Positions 1-7,575 are shown, numbered from the stretch's first letter. The stretch is 12,795 bases of DNA from Clostridium sp. (GCA_003539755.1 DPOH01000074.1:1-12795), one strand, 5' to 3'. Notes: generated by a model not told the origin, from the letters alone. Numbers and translations are program-made.

Positions 1-26
1 GAAAACTATAGAAAGGAATCAAAAAA

Positions 27-1214
27 ATGAGGAAAGTTGTCTGCGTTATAATCCCTTTTTTTGTAGTATTAATATGTTTATATTTTTTAAATTCTTTTCT
101 TGATAGAAATATTAATATTATGCTAGAAAAAAAAGGATTAAATTGGGCAAGCAAAGAATATGAGAGTGTTTATAAAGATCAAGGAGTGAGGTTTAATAGC
201 TATTTTGCAGATAAAGATTATGTATTATTACAAGCTACATCTGAATTAAAGGTACCTATAACAGAAAACCCTAGGAGTTTTTTTCCTGTTGAAGGAATGA
301 ATAATGTTGAAACAGTAGGAGTCCAGGGTTGGCAAAGCATAACTCAAGCAGAAATACTTGGAAGCGAGGTAACTGAAAATAAAAATAGAAAAGTAGCTTT
401 AGTAGTATCTCCACAATGGTTCTACTACAAAGATGGAGTACCTACAGAAAATTTTCAAAGCAGTTTTGCACCAGTTCAATTCTATAGTTTTTTAGATAAT
501 CCACGTATTACTGAAGAACATAAAAGAAAATACACTTTAAGAATGAGTGAATTATTAACAGAAAGTGTACAGTATTTTCCAGAAAAATTATATGCAAAGT
601 TATATAACAGAAATGATATCATAAGCAATACTATTGGTTTTGTATTTAAACCATATTTTTTTATGAGGAAAAATATAGTCGAGTTTAAAGATAAGGGAAT
701 GTTGTATAAAAAGCTAAAGTTATTATCTGATAAAACTGAAGAAACAGATAATAATTTTAGAAGTGTAGATTGGAGTAAGGAATTAATTAGTGCTGATGAG
801 GACGCTAAAAAGAGTATAACAAATAATGATTATTGGGTATGTGATAAATTTTATGATGAAAATAAAATGGAATTAGAGAAGAAAAAAGATTATTTAAGTA
901 AATATAATATTCTCGATTCAAAAGAATATGATGATTATGAACTTTATTTAGACATATGTAATGACTTAGGAATTAAGCCATATATAATTTTATTACCTAC
1001 AAATGGAAAGTGGTATGATGAACTTGGATTAAATAAAAATGAAAGAGATGAGTTCTATAAAAAGGCTAGAAAAGTAGCTGCGGATAGAGGATTCGAGGTT
1101 GTGGATTATGCCGATAAGGAATATACCCCATACTTTATGTATGATGCTTCACACTTTGGTTGGGAAGGATGGCTTGATGTAGATAAAAAGATATATGAGC
1201 ATTTTAAGAATTAG
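27..1214 (+). CDS. dltD: DltD-like teichoic acid D-alanyl transfer protein, copy 1
   Basis: DltD is a membrane-anchored SGNH-fold protein acting on the outer face of the membrane in the last step of teichoic acid D-alanylation. This 395-residue protein has one N-terminal hydrophobic segment (about residues 4-22) and then an extracytoplasmic domain. The nucleophile block reads LQATSEL (Ser72), where the usual form, seen in the next gene, is LQGSSEL. The C-terminal D-x-x-H pair is present as DASHFG (Asp373, His376). A conserved DLGIKPYII...PTNGKWYD block also matches DltD. Length is close to the family's usual size of about 400. The ATG at 27 follows an AGAAAGGA-type ribosome binding site at 10-17. 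It is the first dlt gene visible, so the operon promoter lies to the left. The next gene is a paralog, similar over its whole length and closest near the C terminus. Whether the Gly-to-Ala and Ser-to-Thr changes alter activity is not known. Confidence 0.9.
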   Translation: MRKVVCVIIPFFVVLICLYFLNSFLDRNINIMLEKKGLNWASKEYESVYKDQGVRFNSYFADKDYVLLQATSELKVPITENPRSFFPVEGMNNVETVGVQGWQSITQAEILGSEVTENKNRKVALVVSPQWFYYKDGVPTENFQSSFAPVQFYSFLDNPRITEEHKRKYTLRMSELLTESVQYFPEKLYAKLYNRNDIISNTIGFVFKPYFFMRKNIVEFKDKGMLYKKLKLLSDKTEETDNNFRSVDWSKELISADEDAKKSITNNDYWVCDKFYDENKMELEKKKDYLSKYNILDSKEYDDYELYLDICNDLGIKPYIILLPTNGKWYDELGLNKNERDEFYKKARKVAADRGFEVVDYADKEYTPYFMYDASHFGWEGWLDVDKKIYEHFKN

Positions 1215-1307
1215 TTAGTTGTTTTTTACTTTTAGTTTTACCTCAATGATATAGGGCACTTTGTACATGAAATAGGAAAAGATGAATTACGAAAGGAGAA
1301 TAGCTTA

Positions 1308-2495
1308 GTGTTAAGAAAAATTTTATGTATTATATGTCCAATTGCTTTTTTAATAATGACGCCTGTTTTTTTAGATAAGTATTTAGATGAGAAAATAGAT
1401 AATTTACTTGTACAAAAAGATACAAGCGTAATAAATAGGGAATATGGAAGTATTTATAAGGGAAGAGGTAAGAAGTTTAATGATTATGCTGTTGAAAATG
1501 GAGATGTTATGCTTCAAGGGTCTTCAGAATTAGGGTCACCAGTATCACAGGTACCTGCAAACTTTTTCCCTATAGATGGAATGGATCCATTAATAACAAG
1601 TGGAAGAGCATATGCTCAACACATAAATCAGTTATCTGTTCTAGGAAGTGAAGATAATACTGATAAAGAAAGAAAAGTAGCATTAATGTTATCACTTCAG
1701 TGGTTTGATCAAAAAGGTGGGATTGATCCAGGAAGCTTTCAGGCAAATTTTGCACCGGTTCAATTTTATAGTCTTTTAGCAAATGACAAGATTAGTGATG
1801 AAAATAAGATGAAATATGCAGAAAGAGTAGAAACATTACTTGATTCAAGTCAACAGTTTACGCCAGAAAAGCTTTATGCAAAACTTTATACAAGTGATGA
1901 TTTTATTGATAAAGTAGCTAGAGTTGCCTTTTATCCATACTTTACTGGAAGAAAGGTAATAGTTGATTTAAAAGATAAAGGACTTTTATATAAAAAGTTA
2001 AAGGAGCTTCCAAACAAAGAAAATGTTCCAGCTAGAACAGTAGATTGGGATGAAGAATCAAAAAAGGCTCAAAGTGAAGCAGAAGCAAAAACAACAAATA
2101 ATGATTTTTACGTATATGATTCTTATTATGATACATATTTACGTAATGGGTTAGAATCATTCAAAGATTCTAAGAGTGATATAAAGCTTATGGAGTCTAA
2201 GGAATTTGATGATTATCAATTATATCTAGATATATGTGAAGATTTAGGAATTAAACCATATATAATAATTATGCCTACAAATGGAAGGTGGTATGATTAT
2301 ACAGGTTTAAGTAAAGAAGATAGAGATGAATTTTATGATAAAGTAGAAGAAATGGCAGAAGAAAAAGGTTTTGAAGTATTAAACCTAAAAGATGAAGAAT
2401 ATACTCCATATTTTATGTGTGATGTGATGCATTTAGGAACAAAGGGGTGGCTTAAAGTTGATAAAGAAATTTATGAACATTTTAAAGAACAATAG
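1308..2495 (+). CDS. dltD: DltD teichoic acid D-alanyl transfer protein, copy 2
   Basis: This second complete DltD, also 395 residues, lies 93 bp after the first. It starts at GTG (1308), chosen because AAAGGAG at 1292-1298 lies 9 bases before it and the hydrophobic anchor (about residues 4-22) begins directly. The canonical LQGSSEL block is intact, with Ser73 the expected SGNH nucleophile, and the C-terminal catalytic pair is Asp372 and His375 in MCDVMHLG. It shares with copy 1 the blocks FFP..GM, APVQFYS, PEKLYAKLY, TNND, LDICxDLGIKPYII and YEHFK. The middle, around residues 240-295, is the most diverged part. The intact motif makes this the better candidate for the standard DltD. Its 3' end overlaps dltX by 23 bp in another frame, so the two are probably translationally coupled. 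The gap after copy 1 shows no recognisable promoter or terminator. Confidence 0.93.
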   Translation: MLRKILCIICPIAFLIMTPVFLDKYLDEKIDNLLVQKDTSVINREYGSIYKGRGKKFNDYAVENGDVMLQGSSELGSPVSQVPANFFPIDGMDPLITSGRAYAQHINQLSVLGSEDNTDKERKVALMLSLQWFDQKGGIDPGSFQANFAPVQFYSLLANDKISDENKMKYAERVETLLDSSQQFTPEKLYAKLYTSDDFIDKVARVAFYPYFTGRKVIVDLKDKGLLYKKLKELPNKENVPARTVDWDEESKKAQSEAEAKTTNNDFYVYDSYYDTYLRNGLESFKDSKSDIKLMESKEFDDYQLYLDICEDLGIKPYIIIMPTNGRWYDYTGLSKEDRDEFYDKVEEMAEEKGFEVLNLKDEEYTPYFMCDVMHLGTKGWLKVDKEIYEHFKEQ

Positions 2496-2601
2496 TGATA
2501 TTGTATTTTCAATAGTTGCTACAATAACAATTGTTTCAGCTATATGTATATTAGTATTTGAACCTTTTGGCGAAGTACATTTTATATATAATCAATTCTA
2601 G
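2473..2601 (+). CDS. dltX: DltX, small membrane subunit of the D-alanylation machinery
   Basis: This 42-codon ORF begins at an ATG inside the end of dltD2 (23 bp overlap) and stops 12 bases before the dltA ATG. The protein starts MNILKNNSD, continues as one hydrophobic helix (about residues 10-29), then EPFGEV, and ends in FIYNQF. Known DltX proteins are about 50 residues, have one membrane segment and carry a conserved C-terminal F-x-Y-x-x-F-type motif that works with DltB in D-alanyl transfer. They are encoded just upstream of dltA, as here. Membrane topology, C-terminal motif and position therefore all agree. No strong ribosome binding site precedes the ATG (only an AT-rich GATAAAGAAAT), so coupling to dltD2 translation is likely. 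It is slightly shorter than typical DltX. It is easy to miss in annotation because of its length and overlap. Confidence 0.85.
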   Translation: MNILKNNSDIVFSIVATITIVSAICILVFEPFGEVHFIYNQF

Positions 2602-2605
2602 GGAG
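2600..2605 (+). promoter_or_regulatory. Ribosome binding site deciding the dltA start
   Basis: AGGGAG at 2600-2605 lies 8 bases before the ATG at 2614. The in-frame GTG at 2605 overlaps this site and cannot be served by it, so the ATG is preferred as the dltA start. The dltX stop codon (2599-2601) overlaps the site, which fits coupled translation of dltX and dltA. Confidence 0.7.
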
Positions 2606-2613
2606 TGAGAGAA

Positions 2614-4128
2614 ATGAAAATTTTAAGAGCTATAAAGAAATATTCTGAAACGGATAGAATTGCATTAACTTGTGATGGAGAGTCTATGTCATATAAAGAA
2701 TTAGACAATGTATCAGAAGCTATAGCTGCATATTTATTAAAGGAATTTGGAAATGATAGAACTCCAATTATCTTATATGGAAATAAAGAAAATTATATGA
2801 TGGCAGTTATGATGGCAGCATTAAAGTCAGGAAGAGCTTATGTTCCAATAGATGTAAGTTATCCTAAGGAAAGAGTAGAAACTATACAAAGTGAAGTAAA
2901 AGCTAAGGTTATATTTGATTTTAGTGAAGGAAATGATTTTAATAGTGCTAAAATTTTAAAAGAAGATGATGTAGAAAAAATAGTGGCTGAGTTTTTACAT
3001 ATAAATGTAGATGAAAAAGAATGGGTAAAAGAAGATGAAAATGCTTATATTCTATTTACATCAGGAAGTACAGGAAAGCCAAAAGGAGTTCAAATAAGTA
3101 GTAATAATCTTGATAATTTTGTTGAATGGATGGCAGATTATTTAAAATTAGATGAAAGTGAAGGCGTATTTATGAATCAGGCTGCGTATTCATTTGATTT
3201 ATCTGTAACATCTATTTATCCAGGATTATGCTATGGAAAGACATTACACGGACTATCAAAGAAAACACTTGCAAATTTAAAAAGTCTATTTGAAGATTTA
3301 ACAAATTCAAATATTAATATATGGGTATCAACACCATCATTTGCAGGAATGTGTGTTGTAGAAGATAGTTTTAATAGCAACATGCTTCCAGGACTTGAAG
3401 CTATGGTGTTTGTAGGAGAAGTACTTCCTAAGACATTATGTGAAGAACTTCTTAATAGATTCCCTAATACAAGAATAGTAAATGGCTATGGACCTACAGA
3501 AGCAACTGTAGCAGTTAGTGCTAATGATATGAATAGAGAATTGTTAGCTAAGGAAGGTAGTTTACCTATTGGATATCCTATGAAGACTTCTATGGTAAAG
3601 ATAGTAGATGAAGAAGGTAATGAAGTACCTGATAACGTAAAAGGTGAAATAATTATAGTTGGGCCTAGTGTTAGTAAGGGATATTTTAATAATCCAGAAA
3701 AAACAGAAGAATCATTTTTCTATGATGAGTATAAGGGACAAAAATGTAGAGCATATAAGACTGGTGATTTAGGTTATTATGTTGATGGAAACTTATACTA
3801 TTGTGGAAGAAAAGATTTCCAAATAAAATTAAATGGATATAGAATAGAAATAGAAGATATAGAAAATAATCTTATTAGAGTAAGCAATGTAAAAAATGCA
3901 GCAGTAGTTCCAGTAAAGAAGGATGATAAGATTGCATATCTTACTGCTTTTATTGAACTTCAAGAAGATAATGGTTTAAGTAACTTAAAAAATGGAATTG
4001 CAATTAAGAAGGAATTAGGACAGTTGATACCATCATATATGATTCCAAGAAATATCAAGATAGTTAAAGAATTTCCTACTAATGTTAATGGTAAAATAGA
4101 CAGGAAAAAATTATTGGAGGAAGTATAA
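2614..4128 (+). CDS. dltA: D-alanine--D-alanyl carrier protein ligase DltA
   Basis: DltA is a cytoplasmic ANL-superfamily enzyme that adenylates D-alanine with ATP and loads it onto the phosphopantetheine arm of DltC. The protein is 504 residues, the usual length. Visible motifs are the P-loop-like FTSGSTGKPKG (about residues 148-158), NGYGPTEATV (acyl-adenylate binding), YKTGDLG (ribose-binding Asp), GRKDFQIKLNGYRIE (hinge), and C-terminal NVNGKIDRK with the catalytic Lys at about 494. The start at ATG 2614 is preferred over the in-frame GTG at 2605 because of the ribosome binding site spacing. The stop codon overlaps the dltB start by one base (TAATG), so dltA and dltB are translationally coupled. 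A general amino-acid adenylation domain is excluded in practice by the flanking dltX, dltB and dltC. Confidence 0.96.
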   Translation: MKILRAIKKYSETDRIALTCDGESMSYKELDNVSEAIAAYLLKEFGNDRTPIILYGNKENYMMAVMMAALKSGRAYVPIDVSYPKERVETIQSEVKAKVIFDFSEGNDFNSAKILKEDDVEKIVAEFLHINVDEKEWVKEDENAYILFTSGSTGKPKGVQISSNNLDNFVEWMADYLKLDESEGVFMNQAAYSFDLSVTSIYPGLCYGKTLHGLSKKTLANLKSLFEDLTNSNINIWVSTPSFAGMCVVEDSFNSNMLPGLEAMVFVGEVLPKTLCEELLNRFPNTRIVNGYGPTEATVAVSANDMNRELLAKEGSLPIGYPMKTSMVKIVDEEGNEVPDNVKGEIIIVGPSVSKGYFNNPEKTEESFFYDEYKGQKCRAYKTGDLGYYVDGNLYYCGRKDFQIKLNGYRIEIEDIENNLIRVSNVKNAAVVPVKKDDKIAYLTAFIELQEDNGLSNLKNGIAIKKELGQLIPSYMIPRNIKIVKEFPTNVNGKIDRKKLLEEV

Positions 4129-5282
4129 TGAGTTTTACACAATATGGTGATTATTTTTACCTGTATATTTCATTCTTGGCACTAATACCAGCAATTATTA
4201 TGGGGCTTTTTAAGAAAAAAACAAGATATTATGGACTTATCCTTTCAGCTTTTATGGCTTTTCTTATAATGGGAAGGGGATTAGGACTACTATTATTCAT
4301 TGCGTTTATTCTTGGAGAAACATTTGTTATATATACGTATTTATATATAAGAAAAAAAACTGATAATAAATATGTTTATTACTTATTTTTATTTTTCTCA
4401 ATGTTGCCTGTAATAATAACTAAACTTGCAGGACTTACAAGATATGCATCTACTATAGGATTTATAGGATTATCGTATCTTAACTTTAGAGCTATTCAGA
4501 TGGTTATTGAAATATATGATGGAAAAATAAAGGATGTAAATTTCTTTACATATCTGTACTTTTTGATATTTTATCCAACTTTAAGTTCAGGTCCTATTGA
4601 TAGATGGAAGAGATTCGAAGAGGATTTAGATAAAAAGTTAGAAAAAAATGAGTATATAAAGGAATACTTCGTTCCAGGTTTCAAAAAATTAATTATAGCA
4701 GTACTTTATAAGTTTGTAATTGCTTATCTTATAGATACTTACTGGATAGCAGTAATACCAGCAGAAAAAACATTATTTAATACAATAAGTTATATGTATG
4801 CATATACATTGTATTTATTCTTTGATTTTGCTGGGTATAGCTTATTTGCAATTGGAACAGGATATATTCTAGGAATAAAAGTACCAGAAAACTTTAATAA
4901 ACCATTTATAAGTAAAGATATGAAGGAATTTTGGACTAGATGGCATATTTCATTATCTAGATGGTTTGGAGATTATATTTTTTCAAGATTTGTATTAAAT
5001 TCAATGAGAAAAAAGAGATTTAAAAGTAGATTTACAGCATCTCATGTTGCACAGATTTTAACAATGTTTGTAATGGGATTGTGGCATGGATTAACAGTAT
5101 ACTATATATTGTATGGTTTATATCAAGGTGTGGTATTAGTTTTAACAGATATATACCAAAGAAAATCTAAATTTTATAAAAAGCATAAAAAGAATAAAGT
5201 TTTCAATTGTATTCAAGTAGTAGTGACATTCCATATAGTTTCATTTGGTATGCTACTATTTTCAGGATACTTATTTAAATAA
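4128..5282 (+). CDS. dltB: Membrane-bound O-acyltransferase DltB
   Basis: DltB is a multi-pass MBOAT-family protein that takes D-alanine from DltC on the cytoplasmic side and passes it outward for teichoic acid esterification. The 384-residue protein has many hydrophobic helices from about residue 9 to the C terminus. Diagnostic blocks are FYPTLSSGPIDRW (149-160), FFDFAGYSLFAIG (231-243), the MBOAT signature EFWTRWHISLSRWF (267-280) and FVMGLWHGLT (314-323), with His320 the expected catalytic histidine. Basic loops such as RKKRFKSR fit cytoplasmic segments. The start overlaps the dltA stop by one base, with GGAGG at 4115-4119 as ribosome binding site. dltC follows after 78 bp. Confidence 0.95.
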   Translation: MSFTQYGDYFYLYISFLALIPAIIMGLFKKKTRYYGLILSAFMAFLIMGRGLGLLLFIAFILGETFVIYTYLYIRKKTDNKYVYYLFLFFSMLPVIITKLAGLTRYASTIGFIGLSYLNFRAIQMVIEIYDGKIKDVNFFTYLYFLIFYPTLSSGPIDRWKRFEEDLDKKLEKNEYIKEYFVPGFKKLIIAVLYKFVIAYLIDTYWIAVIPAEKTLFNTISYMYAYTLYLFFDFAGYSLFAIGTGYILGIKVPENFNKPFISKDMKEFWTRWHISLSRWFGDYIFSRFVLNSMRKKRFKSRFTASHVAQILTMFVMGLWHGLTVYYILYGLYQGVVLVLTDIYQRKSKFYKKHKKNKVFNCIQVVVTFHIVSFGMLLFSGYLFK

Positions 5283-5360
5283 AATAAACTAAATATTGAG
5301 GTGTAGTGTTAGTAAAGCTATTGTTGCTACAGCTTAATTGTTAAAAGGAGCAGATTAAAA

Positions 5361-5591
5361 ATGAAAGAAAAGGTAATTGAAATTTTTACAGATGTTACAG
5401 GAAGTGATGAACTTCAAGAAGATTTAGACTTAAATTTATTTGAAGCTGGGTTATTAGATTCATTAGCTATAATAGAAGTACTTCTTCAAATAGAAGAAAG
5501 ATTAGGAATCAAATTACAACCAACAGATCTTGAAAGAGAAGATATGGCAACAGTAAATAATTTAACAGCATTCTTAGAAAACTGGAAGTAA
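5361..5591 (+). CDS. dltC: D-alanyl carrier protein DltC
   Basis: DltC is the acyl-carrier-like protein that holds activated D-alanine as a thioester on 4'-phosphopantetheine between DltA and DltB. The protein is 76 residues, the usual size is about 80, and it is strongly acidic as carrier proteins are. The attachment motif is LFEAGLLDSLAIIE, with Ser34 the modified serine. The ATG has AAAGGAG at 5345-5351. The 78-bp gap after dltB has no clear promoter. It contains a weak possible hairpin (AAGCT near 5316 with AGCTT near 5332) that could help adjust carrier protein levels, although this is speculative. It is the last gene of the operon, 65 bp before a strong terminator. Confidence 0.95.
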   Translation: MKEKVIEIFTDVTGSDELQEDLDLNLFEAGLLDSLAIIEVLLQIEERLGIKLQPTDLEREDMATVNNLTAFLENWK

Positions 5592-5656
5592 AAAAATTTT
5601 AACTGATAAATATTTATAAGTAATTAAATACGATAATAAATATTTTGATATATAAT

Positions 5657-5681
5657 AAAAAACGGCTTTATGCCGTTTTTT
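5657..5681 (+). terminator. Terminator of the dlt operon, probably bidirectional
   Basis: This is a perfect inverted repeat of AAAAAACGGC and GCCGTTTTTT around a TTTAT loop, so the RNA has a GC-rich stem followed by a U run on either strand. It lies 65 bp after dltC and 10 bp beyond the stop of the convergent gene at 5692-6099, so it can end both transcripts. Confidence 0.9.
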
Positions 5682-5691
5682 GTTGAATTAT

Positions 5692-6099
5692 TTAATTATC
5701 AACCGAAGAGAGCTTCCAAATCCCATCATCAGTTTTTGTGAATTTTCCTATTAATGAAGTATTTTTATGAGGTTTAGATTTTGAAAGACCAAAAACTTCT
5801 ACGACAGCTGTGTTGTTATCTTTTGATATGATATTCATATGTTGAACGCGTAGAAGTTTATTTTTGTATATTAATCTAGAAGTAAAATTGTATTCAACTG
5901 AAAAGCATAGGTCTGTACAATTTGTGTTTACATACAGGCTATGAGCAGTTAAAAATGAAGTAATAAATATAATAGCTATGGAGATAATAAAAAGGGAATT
6001 ATTTTTTTTATAATATAATTGATGTGTTTTTCTTGAATGGTGTTTTAAAGGTTTACTTTTTTTCGTAGTGTAATCTTTTTGAAAAGATACATTATTAAT
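5692..6099 (-). CDS. Small membrane-anchored protein of unknown function with anomalous start
   Basis: I do not recognise this gene. The open frame encodes 135 residues: a Lys/His/Arg-rich N-terminal region (KKSKPLKHHSRKTH, about 13-26), one membrane helix (about 35-52) and an extracytoplasmic domain of about 80 residues ending TDDGIWKLSSVDN. That end is reminiscent of small NTF2-like secreted domains, which is only a guess. The positive-inside charge supports an N-in anchor. No ATG, GTG or TTG lies in frame before the helix, and an in-frame TAA closes the frame 33 bases upstream. The codon 8 bases after an ideal AAGGAGGT (6107-6114) is ATT (6097-6099), used here as the start. Alternatively, the ATG at 6090-6092 starts in the adjacent frame and would need a -1 shift at a run of seven A (6056-6062). 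A start-codon or one-base lesion is also possible. The rest of the frame is open and protein-like, so a coding origin is likely. Confidence 0.6.
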   Translation of the reverse strand: MNNVSFQKDYTTKKSKPLKHHSRKTHQLYYKKNNSLFIISIAIIFITSFLTAHSLYVNTNCTDLCFSVEYNFTSRLIYKNKLLRVQHMNIISKDNNTAVVEVFGLSKSKPHKNTSLIGKFTKTDDGIWKLSSVDN

Positions 6100-6106
6100 A
6101 TTATGG

Positions 6107-6114
6107 ACCTCCTT
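6107..6114 (-). promoter_or_regulatory. Ribosome binding site before a non-standard start codon
   Basis: AAGGAGGT on the minus strand is a full-strength ribosome binding site. Eight bases downstream lies ATT (6097-6099) in the long open frame. The only nearby ATG (6090-6092) lies 15 bases away in a frame that stops after 15 codons. This site shows the region was selected for translation and locates the expected start. Confidence 0.65.
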
Positions 6115-6162
6115 TACATAATTTATATAAATATTTTACCATATTTTAACATATAAAAATAA

Positions 6163-6219
6163 GAGCTATTTAATAAATTATACAGATAAATATAATCCTT
6201 ATATTTATTAAACAGCTCT
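6163..6219 (-). terminator. Terminator of the GltD-like flavoprotein gene
   Basis: On the minus strand AGAGCTGTTTAATAAAT and ATTTATTAAATAGCTCT form a 17-bp stem with one mismatch, followed by TATTTTTATA. It starts 24 bp after the stop of the flavoprotein gene and lies before the next minus-strand gene. A short AT-rich promoter region (about 6115-6160) separates it from that gene, but no consensus promoter stands out there. Confidence 0.75.
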
Positions 6220-6242
6220 ACATATTTTATTTATTCTTACTA

Positions 6243-7472
6243 TTAATTATTTTCACAGTATTCTTCAATAGTTTCAGCAACAACCTTTGCTTGAGCAACA
6301 GCATGAACTACAGTTTTAGCACCTGTAACTACATCTCCAGATGCAAATACACCATCTTTAGTTGTATGACCTTTATCATCAGTTACAAGAAGTCCCCATT
6401 TATTTGTATCAAGTTCAGTTGTATTTGATACTATATTACTCTTAGGACTTTGACTTACTGCAATAATAACAGAATCACATTCTATAAACTCTTCTTTACC
6501 TTCAAGAATTTTAGTAGATACTCTTCCATCTTCTCCCACAACATTTTCAGTACATGCTACTTTTATTCCCTGTTCTGTTATTTCAAGAGGAGCTTTAAAT
6601 AAATCAAATTTAACATCGTCTTCTTTAGCTTCTTTAATTTCTTGTTTTGTAGCAGGCATATCATCAAAGCCTTTTCTATAAACAACAGTAACATCTGCAC
6701 CATTTCTTTTAGCTACTCTGGCTGCATCCATAGCAACATTTCCAGCTCCTATTACTACAACTTTTCTTCCTAATCTATAAGCTCTTGGTGATTTTAAATA
6801 ATCTATTGCATAATGTACATTGCCAAGAGTTTCACCTTTTATATTAAGAGTCTTAGGATTCCATACTCCAGTTCCTATAAATATTGCCTTATATCCATCT
6901 TCTTTTAATCTATCAATACTTATAACTGGACCAATTAATGTATTAGGTCTTATTCTAACACCAAGTTCTACTAATTTTTCTTCCATAGTATCAATTATTG
7001 AATTTGAAAGTCTGTATTCAGGTATTCCATATCTAAGTACTCCTCCAATTTTTTCATGAGCATCAAATATAGTAACCTTATATCTCTTTTGAGCTAATAT
7101 AAAAGCAACTGTAATACCAGCAGGTCCTCCACCTACAACTGCAATTCTATCTTTATTTTTATCTATATTCTCTACTTTTAAATTATCTAAATATCTTTGA
7201 GATATTTCATATTCCATATCATGAAATCTTATAGGTTCTCCCTTTATTCCTCTTATACAGTTTCCTTTACATTGATCTTCATGTGGACATACTAATGCAC
7301 ACACTACTGATAATGGATTATTTTCAAATAACATCTTACCAGCCTCATCAAGGTTTTCTTCTTTATAAAGTGAGATTATTTCAGGAATAGGCGTGCTTAT
7401 AGGGCAATTTTCCTTACATCTTGGTTTCTTACATAAAAGGCATCTATCAGCTTCATCTTTAAATTGTATCAT
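6243..7472 (-). CDS. GltD/NfnB-like NAD(P)H-dependent flavoprotein with N-terminal Fe-S domain
   Basis: This protein belongs to the glutamate synthase small subunit / NfnB / dihydropyrimidine dehydrogenase N-domain family. These pass electrons between NAD(P)H, FAD and two [4Fe-4S] clusters. The 409-residue protein has eight cysteines in the typical pattern (C11, C14, C19, C23; C58, C62, C68, C72), then the FAD-binding GGGPAG (114-119), YGIPEYRL, the NAD(P)H-binding GAGNVAMD (242-249), and the C-terminal FAD motif ASGDVVTGAKTVVHA. The ATG at 7472 is chosen because AGGGGAG precedes it by 8 bases. An in-frame ATG 21 bases upstream has no such site. No glutamate synthase large subunit (gltB) or NfnA lies beside it, so it is a stand-alone gene here. 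Its electron acceptor is unknown, and the names GltD or SudA would be guesses. Confidence 0.88.
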   Translation of the reverse strand: MIQFKDEADRCLLCKKPRCKENCPISTPIPEIISLYKEENLDEAGKMLFENNPLSVVCALVCPHEDQCKGNCIRGIKGEPIRFHDMEYEISQRYLDNLKVENIDKNKDRIAVVGGGPAGITVAFILAQKRYKVTIFDAHEKIGGVLRYGIPEYRLSNSIIDTMEEKLVELGVRIRPNTLIGPVISIDRLKEDGYKAIFIGTGVWNPKTLNIKGETLGNVHYAIDYLKSPRAYRLGRKVVVIGAGNVAMDAARVAKRNGADVTVVYRKGFDDMPATKQEIKEAKEDDVKFDLFKAPLEITEQGIKVACTENVVGEDGRVSTKILEGKEEFIECDSVIIAVSQSPKSNIVSNTTELDTNKWGLLVTDDKGHTTKDGVFASGDVVTGAKTVVHAVAQAKVVAETIEEYCENN

Positions 7473-7546
7473 TATTTTTTCTCCCCTTCTCATGTTAATA
7501 ATATCTAAATCTTATGTTTAAATTATTAAAATTTCATTTAAAAATA

Positions 7547-7575
7547 ATTTTATATAAATTATTAAAATAAATCAA
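7547..7575 (-). promoter_or_regulatory. Possible promoter of the GltD-like gene
   Basis: On the minus strand TTGATT (7570-7575) and TAAAAT (7547-7552) are separated by 17 bases and lie about 75 bases before the start codon. The surrounding DNA is extremely AT-rich, so chance matches are likely. This is a weak call. Confidence 0.35.

Noticed and set aside
1570..1782. Open frame of 70 codons on the minus strand inside dltD2
   Set aside because: It lies antisense to a strongly supported gene and has no ribosome binding site or protein-like features. It is a by-product of the sense codon use.
3960..4142. Open frame of 60 codons on the minus strand over the dltA-dltB junction
   Set aside because: It is antisense to the C-terminal coding part of dltA and shows no start signal.
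5283..5360. Terminator or promoter between dltB and dltC
   Set aside because: Only a weak 5-bp stem (AAGCT/AGCTT) without a U run and no consensus promoter are present. It is noted only as a possible minor structure.
6820..7059. Open frame of 79 codons on the plus strand inside the GltD-like gene
   Set aside because: It is antisense to the FAD/NAD(P)H region of a clear family member. No ribosome binding site.
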